Below are positions 1 through 4,781 of a stretch of DNA of 5,018 nt, piece by piece. How positions within the stretch are numbered: position 1 is the first letter of the stretch; every line of letters starts with the position of its first letter. The position numbers were made by a program, and so were the translations under genes. The stretch lies in NCBI GenBank assembly GCA_028695865.1, contig JAQVID010000320.1:1-5018 (forward strand). The letters are read 5' to 3'. Under the pieces are notes generated by a model. The model had not been told where the DNA came from and did not search any database. It worked only from the letters and a program-made list of their open reading frames with translations. This DNA comes from Thermoguttaceae bacterium. Its GTDB lineage: Bacteria > Planctomycetota > Planctomycetia > Pirellulales > Thermoguttaceae.

Positions 1-936
1 AACACGGCAAATAACCGGCGAATACATCGGCTGATAGCCCCGCTTGATCAGTTCGGAATAAAGAAAATTTTCAAGCTCATGCCGAATAACCGCTCCTTTG
101 GGAAGCCAAACAACCAAGCCGCTTCCTATATGGGGATCGACCATAAACAGCTCATGACGCTTGCCCAATACGCGATGATCCCGTTTTTTGGCTTCTTCCA
201 GTTGTGTGAGCCAGGCATCCAATTCTTTTTTGTCAAAGAACGCGGTTGCGTAGAGACGTTGTAACTGCTGTCGGGAAGCGTCGCCTTTCCAATAGGCTCC
301 CGCAACGGTGGTCAATTTAAAAGCGCCAATCGCTTTCGGGGAAGGTACATGAGGTCCGCGGCACAAATCGACAAATTCGCCCTGACGATAGAACGAAACG
401 GTCTCTTGATCCGCCAGGCCTTCTTTCAGGTGCTCAACTTTAAGCGTTTGTCCCATTCCTTCGAGAAGCTTTATGGCCTCATCGCGACTCATTTCGACCC
501 GTTCAAAAGGTTCGTCCGCCTTGATGATTTTTTTCATTTCCTCCTCAATTCGGGCAAAATCATCCTCGACAAACGGGGTTTCTTTCCAAAAATCGTAATA
601 GAAACCGTTTTCGACCGTCGGACCAAACGCCAATTGCACGTCCTTGAACAGACGCATAACCGCGCGGGCCATCACGTGCGCAGCCGAATGCCGCATAATA
701 TCAAGTGCCTCGGAGTCTTTTTTCGTCAAAAGACGAAGTTGAACAGAACCTTCTTCAGGCAACCACGTATCTGCTCCAACGGTGGTTTCTTTCTTTCCCT
801 CGGGCGTGTCGCACGTGACCACGGCCGCAAGGGTCGCTTTCGCAAGCCCCGCTCCGATTGACGAAGCAACGTCAATAACGCGAACTCGATGTTCAAACAC
901 TTTTTCCGTTCCGTCCGGAAGAATAACCTTCAACAT
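1..936 (-). CDS. thrS: Threonyl-tRNA synthetase, N-terminal 312 residues (partial, cut by window edge)
   Basis: Class II aminoacyl-tRNA synthetase that charges tRNA-Thr with threonine in the cytoplasm. The reading frame is open from the ATG at 936 to the window edge, about half of the usual length of roughly 640 residues. Residues 1-70 form a TGS domain (starts MLKVILPDGTEKVFEH). Residues 80-230 form the editing/SAD region, with the metal-ligand pattern H83-x3-H87 in HSAAH and C192-x3-H196 in CRGPH, spaced as in E. coli ThrS. The AGAYWKGD motif (212-219) and the start of the catalytic domain, with WLPKG at 277-281, follow. The core with motifs 2 and 3 and the anticodon-binding domain lie beyond the window. 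The start is firm: an in-frame TAA lies a short way upstream, no other start codon intervenes, and a good ribosome binding site sits 9 bases before the ATG. The stretch around VDPHIGSGLVVWLPKG resembles the Bacillus-type variant more than the E. coli one. Identification is very secure. Confidence 0.97.
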   Translation of the reverse strand, partial: MLKVILPDGTEKVFEHRVRVIDVASSIGAGLAKATLAAVVTCDTPEGKKETTVGADTWLPEEGSVQLRLLTKKDSEALDIMRHSAAHVMARAVMRLFKDVQLAFGPTVENGFYYDFWKETPFVEDDFARIEEEMKKIIKADEPFERVEMSRDEAIKLLEGMGQTLKVEHLKEGLADQETVSFYRQGEFVDLCRGPHVPSPKAIGAFKLTTVAGAYWKGDASRQQLQRLYATAFFDKKELDAWLTQLEEAKKRDHRVLGKRHELFMVDPHIGSGLVVWLPKGAVIRHELENFLYSELIKRGYQPMYSPVICRV

Positions 937-945
937 GGTTCCTGA

Positions 946-953
946 CTCCTCTT
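946..953 (-). promoter_or_regulatory. thrS ribosome binding site
   Basis: The minus strand reads AAGAGGAG here, with the AGGAG core ending 9 bases before the ATG at 936. It is the strongest Shine-Dalgarno sequence in the window and supports the chosen thrS start. It lies 9 bases downstream of the leader hairpin at 963-989, so folding of that hairpin could affect ribosome access. Confidence 0.8.
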
Positions 954-962
954 GATCCTTTA

Positions 963-1035
963 CCCCAGGTACGATTTACGTTACTTGGGATATCATTTTA
1001 TCTAATCTCGCCGCTTTCGCCCGTTTGTTTCGGGC
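963..1035 (-). promoter_or_regulatory. Structured thrS 5' leader with two hairpins (possible translational operator)
   Basis: Two hairpins precede the thrS ribosome binding site on the minus strand. The distal one (1019-1035) is a perfect 5-bp stem, GCCCG/CGGGC, around the loop AAACAAA. The proximal one (963-989) is imperfect: CCCA/TGGG, an A-C mismatch, then GTA/TAC, enclosing the loop ACGTAAATCG, in which an inner CG/CG pair is possible. They are separated by about 29 mostly AT-rich bases that look unstructured. Neither hairpin is followed by a U-run, so they are not terminators. E. coli thrS is known to be autoregulated by ThrRS binding an mRNA operator of two hairpins, one mimicking the tRNA-Thr anticodon arm. 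The similar order here, and CGTAA in the proximal loop (the bases 34-38 of a tRNA-Thr(CGU)), suggest analogous control. That is inference from layout. Confidence 0.4.
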
Positions 1036-1056
1036 AAAAACGTCCCCAACTTAACT

Positions 1057-1084
1057 ATTATAGGACGTTTTGCAAAAGAATAAA
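1057..1084 (-). promoter_or_regulatory. Putative thrS promoter
   Basis: A perfect -10 hexamer TATAAT lies at 1057-1062 on the minus strand. With 16-bp spacing the -35 would be TTTATT (1079-1084), which matches TTGACA at only three positions. Transcription would start near 1050, giving a leader of about 114 bases that contains both hairpins described for this region. No convincing terminator separates thrS from the upstream FecR-LamG gene, so read-through from that operon is also possible. Confidence 0.45.
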
Positions 1085-1114
1085 CCCCCTGAAATAGAAG
1101 AATTATGGGAAGAT

Positions 1115-1130
1115 ATGATTCATAAATCAT
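1115..1130. repeat. Perfect 16-bp dyad, ATGATT-N4-AATCAT
   Basis: The two 6-bp arms (1115-1120 and 1125-1130) are perfect inverted repeats around CATA. The centre lies about 60 bp upstream of the putative thrS -10 element. It could be an operator or simply a small RNA hairpin. The wider sequence, GATATGATT then AATCATTATT, loosely recalls the arms of a Fur box, but the spacing is wrong. Confidence 0.35.
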
Positions 1131-1275
1131 TATTCGAAACCGCCGGCAAAAGGAGTCTCCCTGGAAAAAGTTCCTGAAATGGCGTTGCGCTATGGACGCC
1201 GCACAACAAGCAGTGAGCGCAATGCGAAACAGGGAATGCAAGAGTAATCTTCTTGCTTTTTCGGGCTCGCCTGAT
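1131..1275. other. Gene-free spacer downstream of the FecR-LamG gene, with two inverted repeats
   Basis: No gene is supported here. The first inverted repeat pairs 1182-1190 with 1217-1225 (GCGTTGCGC against GCGCAATGC, one G-T pair on the plus strand) over a 26-base loop. The second pairs GCAAGA (1238-1243) with TCTTGC (1251-1256) around a 7-base loop, followed on the plus strand by five T's. The second could be a weak plus-strand terminator, but no plus-strand gene ends nearby. On the minus strand neither repeat has a U-tail, so the end of the sigma operon transcript is not defined. Confidence 0.4.
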
Positions 1276-3012
1276 TTAGTAAACTTTCTGAATGTTGCCG
1301 ATTTCCGCGGAAGAAAGCGCTTTGTCGTAAATCTGGAAATCGTCCATGGCGCCATTGAGATAAAGCGGGCTAAGTTCAAATTGGTTTCGCTGCATATTAC
1401 CCAACGAAGCTGTTCCGATATAAAGAGGCGTTGGAACTTTCCACGGGACTTCCGCAACAAGTCGCCCATCGTAATAATGAGAAATTGTTTTTTTATCCGC
1501 GTCCAAAACGACCGCGACAATTGACCAGGTTTTCCAATGGCAAGGCAAGGTAAAAGGTTCTGATGAAAAACAGGTTTGCTCGGACCGATTATTAACGGAA
1601 GTCAACTGAATTTGAGCGGCACCGTTAGGGAGTATTTGCCAAAGAAACGTGCCCGACGCCGAATAAAAATCGTGACCCGCCATGAGTATGCTCGTTCGAT
1701 CTTTTATATCGTCGATCCTCACACTGGCAATCAGGGTCAAGTTGCGGTACGCTCCGGGAAGCTCAAAATCGAAACTTCCCTTTTCTCCAAAGAGCACTGC
1801 CGCGGTTCCATCGTAAAAACCTTTCGTCAATCGGCAATTATTGATTTTGGCGCCCGCAAGAAGCTGCTTGCCTTTCGTCGATAAATTATCTGTTCGCGAA
1901 CCGGTCAGACCGGAAAGATCGAACCGGGCAAGCAGATGAGGGTGCGCACTCCAGGTGTCGGCCATGGCGCGAAAACGATCCCGGGATTGCCTGGCGTGCG
2001 TCTCCTGTTTCATCGCAAAAATCGCCGAACTGATATAACGGTCGCCGTCCGCGTCGAACTGACGAACCACACTTGCCTCGTCAATCGACGCCGCCTCGCC
2101 CTGCTCAAGCGTTAAGCCGGATACACTTGACGTGGTAAATAAATCGACCAAACCGGTTACGACATCGACCTGCGTTTTTTTCGCTGAAACGTCTATGACG
2201 AAATCAGTACCACGATCGACCACCGTACCAAGCGGCGTCGTAACCTGAAATCCGATTCCTTCTCGCGGAACATGAGCCGAGATTTTTCCCTGCGTGCAAA
2301 ACGTGTTTTTATCGCCCGCTATGACGAAACGGGCAGGACCTTCGAGAACAAGTTCCGTTCCATCGCTAAACCGCAGTTTGACAAGTCCCTCGGCAAGCGC
2401 CAATTCGCCCCGGCCAATTTCCTGCCCTTTTTTATAGGACGACGTTGCGTCAAACCAGCGCGCATTAATCGTTTCGATCACTCGGGCAAACGGAACAAAC
2501 GTCGCCGATTCAACGGAACGATCCGGCCGCAAGTATCGATATTGCGCCATACCGATGAGCAGAACAAGAAACAGAATCGCCGTAACCAAAGGGATCATTC
2601 GTCGCCGGTCCGGCACAATACATGTGACACTGGGCTGTTTTTTGGTCTTGGTCTGAACAGGTTTGTCATGCTTTGCCAACGTTCGGGGCTTGAGCTGCCG
2701 CTGCCGCGGAATAACTTCCTGTTCCCAATGCACAAGATCATCGAAATTCTGTTCCGCCAAATCCGGAGCATACTGTTGATTTGCGTCTGCCAAATAGTCG
2801 GGAACCTGACGTTCATCATCAAGAATCAAAGCTTTCTTGCGAAACCAGAAATCAACCATGACGTTTTCGCACAAGGTTTTTGTTCTGTCCGGATTGGCCG
2901 AAAGGATCGCAAGCAATTTTTTGGACTCTTCCGGGCTAATCTGACCGACAAGATAACGGTCGACAAGATTTAAAAAATCGTCGTCCATATCGAAGAAACG
3001 TTCTTCCATCAT
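1276..3012 (-). CDS. FecR domain / LamG-like domain membrane protein, probable regulator of the adjacent ECF sigma factor
   Basis: A 578-residue protein, most likely a single-pass membrane regulator. Residues 10-60 form an acidic helical segment (FLNLVDRYLVGQISPEESKK) typical of the cytoplasmic N-terminus of planctomycete FecR proteins. A basic linker leads to one hydrophobic helix at about 139-158 (MIPLVTAILFLVLLIGMAQY), so the topology should be N-in, C-out. Residues 184-292 are a FecR domain, including TTPLGTVVDRGTDFVIDV. From about 353 to the C-terminus lies a LamG / concanavalin-like domain, ending in MDDFQIYDKALSSAEI. FecR proteins in iron uptake relay signals to ECF sigma factors; here the LamG domain suggests recognition of a glycan or surface polymer, but the ligand is unknown. 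The start at 3012 overlaps the sigma factor stop (ATGA) and has AGGAG 10 bases upstream; ATGs at 3051 and 3009 are also in frame. The domain calls are secure; the anti-sigma role is inferred from gene order. Confidence 0.88.
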   Translation of the reverse strand: MMEERFFDMDDDFLNLVDRYLVGQISPEESKKLLAILSANPDRTKTLCENVMVDFWFRKKALILDDERQVPDYLADANQQYAPDLAEQNFDDLVHWEQEVIPRQRQLKPRTLAKHDKPVQTKTKKQPSVTCIVPDRRRMIPLVTAILFLVLLIGMAQYRYLRPDRSVESATFVPFARVIETINARWFDATSSYKKGQEIGRGELALAEGLVKLRFSDGTELVLEGPARFVIAGDKNTFCTQGKISAHVPREGIGFQVTTPLGTVVDRGTDFVIDVSAKKTQVDVVTGLVDLFTTSSVSGLTLEQGEAASIDEASVVRQFDADGDRYISSAIFAMKQETHARQSRDRFRAMADTWSAHPHLLARFDLSGLTGSRTDNLSTKGKQLLAGAKINNCRLTKGFYDGTAAVLFGEKGSFDFELPGAYRNLTLIASVRIDDIKDRTSILMAGHDFYSASGTFLWQILPNGAAQIQLTSVNNRSEQTCFSSEPFTLPCHWKTWSIVAVVLDADKKTISHYYDGRLVAEVPWKVPTPLYIGTASLGNMQRNQFELSPLYLNGAMDDFQIYDKALSSAEIGNIQKVY

Positions 3013-3572
3013 GACTGACGTTCTCCTGCCGCCAAGCGACGTTCGACACATTCACGCAGAGCCGTTCGAATACGACACATCGCTTTACGCAACGCGAAAA
3101 GTGAAAACGAAGTTTCTTCCGAAAGCCGTTCAAGCGGAACCTTCTCAAAATAAAAGAGCCGAACCAGCCGACGATATCGCGGCGAAAGACGCTCTACACA
3201 CCCTTCCAGCGCCGCAAGCTGCTCGTCAAGATTGCTGTTGGCTGTCTGGTCCTCATCGCTCGAAATCTTCTTCTGCACTTTTTCCGCCAACATCTGAAGA
3301 TGTTCCGGCATGTTCCGAACATGATTCCGCCAATACTGAAGCGCAATGTTTTGCGTAATCTTCCGTAATAATGGACGAACATCACGCTCCAAATCCCACT
3401 GTTCGGCTTTCTTCATAAAATCCAGAAACGCGTCATGGACTATATCCGACTGCAGCTCCGAAGAAGGCGCACAACGAAACGCAATCGCTTCCACGAAATG
3501 ATAATATCGCAAAAACAAGGCACTTGCCCGATCTTTGCGATCTTCCCCGTTGTCGTCCTGATGTGTGCTCAT
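3009..3572 (-). CDS. RNA polymerase sigma-70 family factor, ECF type (Rhodopirellula/Verrucomicrobium-like family)
   Basis: A 187-residue sigma factor with only regions 2 and 4, as expected for an ECF factor that directs RNA polymerase to a small set of stress or signal-responsive promoters. Region 2 spans about 15-85: the core-binding helix is SDIVHDAFLDFMKKAEQW (42-59), and ITQNIALQYWRNHVRN (72-87) matches the -10 recognition part. A charged, Ser/Asp-rich linker at about 100-115 follows. Region 4 spans about 116-180, with LSPRYRRLVRLFYFEKVPLE (129-148) and a helix-turn-helix around RLSEETSFSLFALRKAMCRI (149-168). The ATG at 3572 is the only plausible start: an in-frame TAA lies 12 bases upstream. 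Its ribosome binding site is weak (AGAGAA directly before the ATG), which is common in planctomycetes. It is first in an operon with the FecR-LamG gene, overlapping it by 4 bases. The fold is secure; the sub-family name rests on resemblance from memory. Confidence 0.92.
   Translation of the reverse strand: MSTHQDDNGEDRKDRASALFLRYYHFVEAIAFRCAPSSELQSDIVHDAFLDFMKKAEQWDLERDVRPLLRKITQNIALQYWRNHVRNMPEHLQMLAEKVQKKISSDEDQTANSNLDEQLAALEGCVERLSPRYRRLVRLFYFEKVPLERLSEETSFSLFALRKAMCRIRTALRECVERRLAAGERQS
3023..3027 (-). promoter_or_regulatory. Ribosome binding site of the FecR-LamG gene, inside the sigma factor gene
   Basis: The minus strand reads AGGAG, 10 bases before the ATG at 3012 and 13 before the ATG at 3009. 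It favours 3012 over the in-frame ATG at 3051, which has no such site. It lies within the last codons of the sigma factor gene, so translation of the two genes is probably coupled. Confidence 0.65.
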
Positions 3573-3626
3573 TTCTCTATTTTATCAAATGACCGCCGAA
3601 TTTCAATCCAGAAAAAATCTCTATTC

Positions 3627-3668
3627 CATACAAATACTTTGAAACAATACGTTTGGAACAATACGTAT
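3627..3668. repeat. Three tandem 14-bp direct repeats between the sigma factor promoter and its start codon
   Basis: Consecutive 14-bp units lie at 3627-3640, 3641-3654 and 3655-3668. Units 2 and 3 share the 10-bp core AACAATACGT and match at 12 of 14 positions. Unit 1 (containing ACAAATACTTT) is more diverged and aligns best with a one-base shift. On the minus strand the unit reads roughly AAACGTATTGTTTC. The last unit overlaps a TATAAT on the minus strand (3667-3672), and the array contains the palindrome AATACGTATT (3660-3669). The placement suggests a multi-copy regulator site in the untranslated leader of the sigma operon. It may also be simple-sequence drift in AT-rich DNA. Confidence 0.6.
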
Positions 3669-3713
3669 TATATACCAATATATATTATATACTAATACCA
3701 TATCCAATTACAA
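3667..3713 (-). promoter_or_regulatory. Putative promoter(s) of the sigma factor / FecR-LamG operon
   Basis: The minus strand carries two TATAAT hexamers, at 3684-3689 and 3667-3672. The first is preceded at 18 bp by TTGTAA (3708-3713, four of six matches to TTGACA), making it the better candidate. The second has no good -35. Either would give a leader of roughly 90-110 bases before the start at 3572. The stretch is extremely AT-rich, so chance TATAAT matches are likely. Whether the sigma factor also recognises its own promoter cannot be told from this sequence. Confidence 0.45.
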
Positions 3714-3747
3714 TATCCGAAAGTCAATCCGCAATCCGGTTAAATAT

Positions 3748-3802
3748 AAAAAAAACCGACGCCGTCATTTGGGAGGACATAAGGTACGTGGACGGCGTCG
3801 GT
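3748..3802 (-). terminator. Strong intrinsic terminator, minus strand
   Basis: A perfect 12-bp GC-rich stem pairs 3791-3802 with 3755-3766 (minus strand ACCGACGCCGTC and GACGGCGTCGGT). It is followed on the minus strand by an unbroken T-run at 3755-3748, the first of which closes the stem. The 24-base loop folds further: ACGTA/TATGT pair around CCT (3777-3789), leaving CCTCCCAAAT (3767-3776) unpaired. There is no T-run on the plus side, so the direction is clear. No protein gene ends here; the nearest upstream minus-strand gene is tRNA-Gly, about 370 bases away. Confidence 0.88.
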
Positions 3803-3897
3803 GTCAAGCTCAACAGGCTCGGGCTAATTGAGAAAACCGTTTCTATTGGTTATACTGGACCGTAGGAGCAATTCTTCAACCGAAGCTTTCTGTTGCC
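3748..3897 (-). ncRNA. Candidate structured RNA of about 150 nt ending at the strong terminator
   Basis: Unrecognised. Upstream of the terminator the minus strand can fold into a compact structure. CAACAG (3895-3890) pairs with CTGTTG (3816-3811), continued after an AAA bulge by GCTT/GAGC (3886-3883 with 3820-3817). Inside this closing stem, AATTG (3873-3869) pairs with CAATT (3830-3826), and AGAAA/TTTCT (3844-3840 with 3835-3831) encloses the tetraloop CGGT. A -10-like TATATG lies at 3907-3902, which would place the 5' end near 3897, just before the closing stem, but no -35 is convincing. The terminator loop exposes CCTCCC, complementary to Shine-Dalgarno sequences. It does not look like 6S, tmRNA, SRP or RNase P RNA. 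It could be an independent small RNA, the tail of the tRNA-Gly transcript, or an attenuating leader of the sigma operon. Confidence 0.42.
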
Positions 3898-4173
3898 AAA
3901 CCATATAACTTCCAACGTGACCAAGACAGAAAGAGACAAAATTTCTCGTTTTTCCTCAAAAAAAAACAAATTATTCTCCCGTCGGTCATAAGAAACGTAC
4001 TTTAATGTGTTTTACACACTTTTATTCTCGCGGCTTTTGCCTTGATCAGAAAAATGATCCTTTTCATTTTAGATTGGTGTTCGATTTGAAAAAAACACAA
4101 CATTTAGCGCATATAGCTTAGAATCGCACCATAAAACAAAAATCAAGAACATGAAAACAGTATTTGCAAAGAA
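3898..4173. other. AT-rich stretch with no supported gene
   Basis: No coding frame of convincing composition is seen on either strand. It contains a run of nine A's (3958-3966) and small hairpins: GATCA/TGATC around GAAAAA near 4045-4060 and TGTGT/ACACA around TTT near 4006-4018. None has the stem-plus-T-run form of a good terminator. No terminator is visible directly after tRNA-Gly, so its transcript may run through this stretch to 3748. Confidence 0.5.
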
Positions 4174-4244
4174 AGCGTCCTATGGGAATCGAACCCACAA
4201 CTGAAGCTTGGGAAGCTGCCGTGTTACCACTACACCAAGGACGC
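4174..4244 (-). tRNA. tRNA-Gly, anticodon CCC
   Basis: A complete 71-nt cloverleaf. The acceptor stem GCGTCCT/AGGACGC is perfect, with discriminator U73 as usual for tRNA-Gly. The D stem is GTGT/ACAC with an AGTGGTA loop. The anticodon loop TTCCCAA gives anticodon CCC, reading GGG. The T arm has the loop TTCGATT and includes one G-U pair. The anticodon stem GCAGC/GCTTC contains one C-U mismatch at 28-42. No 3' CCA is encoded. The anticodon arm closely resembles that of E. coli tRNA-Gly(CCC). Confidence 0.95.
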
Positions 4245-4252
4245 GAAATGTT

Positions 4253-4280
4253 GTTATACTGCCGATACTTCAGTGTTCAG
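4253..4280 (-). promoter_or_regulatory. Putative tRNA-Gly promoter
   Basis: On the minus strand TATAAC (4253-4258, five of six matches to TATAAT) ends 8 bases before the tRNA. CTGAAC (4275-4280) lies 16 bp further upstream as a weak -35. This would place the start of transcription within one or two bases of the mature 5' end. Confidence 0.5.
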
Positions 4281-4516
4281 TAATTCACTCCCCGTTTACC
4301 TTCGCAAAGCGGGAGATTCAGACCGTACAACATGAAAAATCAAGTAAAACCGGTACAACTCAATCTCTCAACAGCAATTTACACAGATTCCGAGCTTCAT
4401 TTCGCTGGAAAGAATATGAAACTGCCGAGGGGAATTGGGTCAAACACTCTCAATACCTGAAAAAATTATAACTTGGCGGGATGTTTTTGCAAGTGGGGCA
4501 TGGTCTAATGTTTTTT
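4281..4516. other. Spacer between the divergent tRNA-Gly and tRNA-Met genes; no supported gene
   Basis: The clearest structure is a hairpin at 4288-4315: CTCCC, a bulged C, and GTTT pair with AAGCGGGAG across a 9-base loop. It has no T-run on either side, so it is not a terminator. An imperfect direct repeat, ACCGTACAAC (4322-4331) and ACCGGTACAAC (4349-4359), lies 27 bases apart. A 42-codon frame from an ATG at 4332 to 4460 exists but has no ribosome binding site at a useful distance and no recognisable motif, so it is not annotated as a gene. Confidence 0.45.
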
Positions 4517-4550
4517 TTGACAACCCCTTTTCAAAAAAAGGAGATATGAT
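4517..4550 (+). promoter_or_regulatory. Possible promoter of the tRNA-Met / tRNA-Glu unit, abnormal spacing
   Basis: A perfect TTGACA (4517-4522) is followed by TATGAT (4545-4550), which is -10-like, but 22 bp lie between them instead of 16-18. The hairpin CCTTTT/AAAAGG (4526-4541) falls between the two. No better -10 is found at normal spacing. If this is the promoter, about 65 bases of precursor would precede the tRNA. That precursor can form a stem near 4580-4605 from CCGCTCCC and GGGCGTGG. Confidence 0.3.
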
Positions 4551-4621
4551 AGGATACTTATGTTATGTGATTCATTTTTGCCGCTCCCTTATGGGCGTGG
4601 AGGCTTGATGAATCTCTGCCT

Positions 4622-4695
4622 GGCTGCGTAGCTCAGTTGGTTAGAGCGGCGGCTTCATAAGCCGTAGGTCACCGGTTCAAGTCCAGTCGCAGCCA
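4622..4695 (+). tRNA. tRNA-Met (elongator), anticodon CAT
   Basis: A 74-nt cloverleaf with a perfect acceptor stem GGCTGCG/CGCAGCC, discriminator A73, D arm GCTC/GAGC, and anticodon loop TTCATAA giving CAT. The paired G1-C72 excludes a typical bacterial initiator tRNA. The 5' half is nearly identical to E. coli elongator tRNA-Met. A CAT anticodon can also belong to the lysidine-modified tRNA-Ile2, and the T arm (GGTTCAAGTCCAG) resembles that tRNA; the U4-A69 pair favours Met. The T stem ACCGG/CCAGT carries a C-A mismatch at 51-63. No CCA is encoded. Confidence 0.93.
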
Positions 4696-4701
4696 TTGTT
4701 C

Positions 4702-4740
4702 TTTTGTCTTGTCTTCGTTTAAGCAAAACGCAAGACAAAA
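4702..4740 (+). repeat. Inverted repeat directly after tRNA-Met (10-bp perfect arms)
   Basis: TTTTGTCTTG (4702-4711) is perfectly complementary to CAAGACAAAA (4731-4740). Inside, CGTTT (4716-4720) pairs with AAACG (4726-4730) around AAGCA, leaving a 4-base TCTT bulge on the 5' side only. The next bases are CGCG, not T's, so it is not a standard terminator. In the precursor RNA it would form a long stem between the two tRNAs, perhaps a processing signal or transcription pause. Confidence 0.6.
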
Positions 4741-4755
4741 CGCGAAAGTATCATG

Positions 4756-4781
4756 ATCATTCGTGTCAGCCGCTGAATGAT
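4756..4781 (+). repeat. Second inverted repeat in the tRNA-Met / tRNA-Glu spacer
   Basis: ATCATTC (4756-4762) and GAATGAT (4775-4781) form a perfect 7-bp stem around a 12-base loop, ending 13 bases before tRNA-Glu. It overlaps the palindrome ATGATCAT (4753-4760). No T-run follows. The spacer holds no convincing promoter for tRNA-Glu, which suggests that both tRNAs come from one transcript. Confidence 0.45.

Noticed and set aside
349..861. 170-codon open frame on the plus strand, antisense to thrS
   Set aside because: It mirrors conserved ThrRS coding sequence; its composition (Phe/Arg-rich) is typical of an antisense shadow.
1105..1137. Fur-box-like sequence around the ATGATT/AATCAT dyad
   Set aside because: The arms are separated by four bases instead of the one-base centre of a Fur box, and thrS is not an iron gene.
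1002..1520. 172-codon minus-strand frame overlapping the end of the FecR-LamG gene and the spacer
   Set aside because: It is in a different frame from the conserved LamG C-terminus, extends into non-coding spacer, and shows no motif.
2272..2973. 233-codon open frame on the plus strand, antisense to the FecR-LamG gene
   Set aside because: The product is Arg/Asn/Phe-rich with no recognisable domain, no ribosome binding site, and it exactly shadows a gene with clear family membership.
3653..3865. 70-codon plus-strand frame, including a possible short GTG-initiated peptide after GGGAGG at 3771-3776
   Set aside because: The GGGAGG is better explained as the complement of the unpaired loop strand in the minus-strand terminator, and the peptide runs through the terminator stem.
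3748..3900. Resemblance of the terminator end to a Cas9 tracrRNA tail
   Set aside because: Only the general ACCGA.../...TCGGT-T-run form is shared; there is no repeat array, anti-repeat or cas gene in the window.
3939..3955. AGAAA/TTTCT or GAGA/TCTC hairpin followed by TTTTT on the plus strand
   Set aside because: The stem is only 4-5 weak base pairs and no plus-strand gene precedes it.
4208..4471. 87-codon plus-strand frame
   Set aside because: It starts inside tRNA-Gly on the opposite strand, has low-complexity Ser/Thr/Arg composition and no ribosome binding site.
4546..4608. Short reading frame (MIGYLCYVIHF...) following AAAAAGGAG before tRNA-Met
   Set aside because: The ribosome binding site is only two bases from the ATG, and the stretch lies in the presumed tRNA precursor leader.
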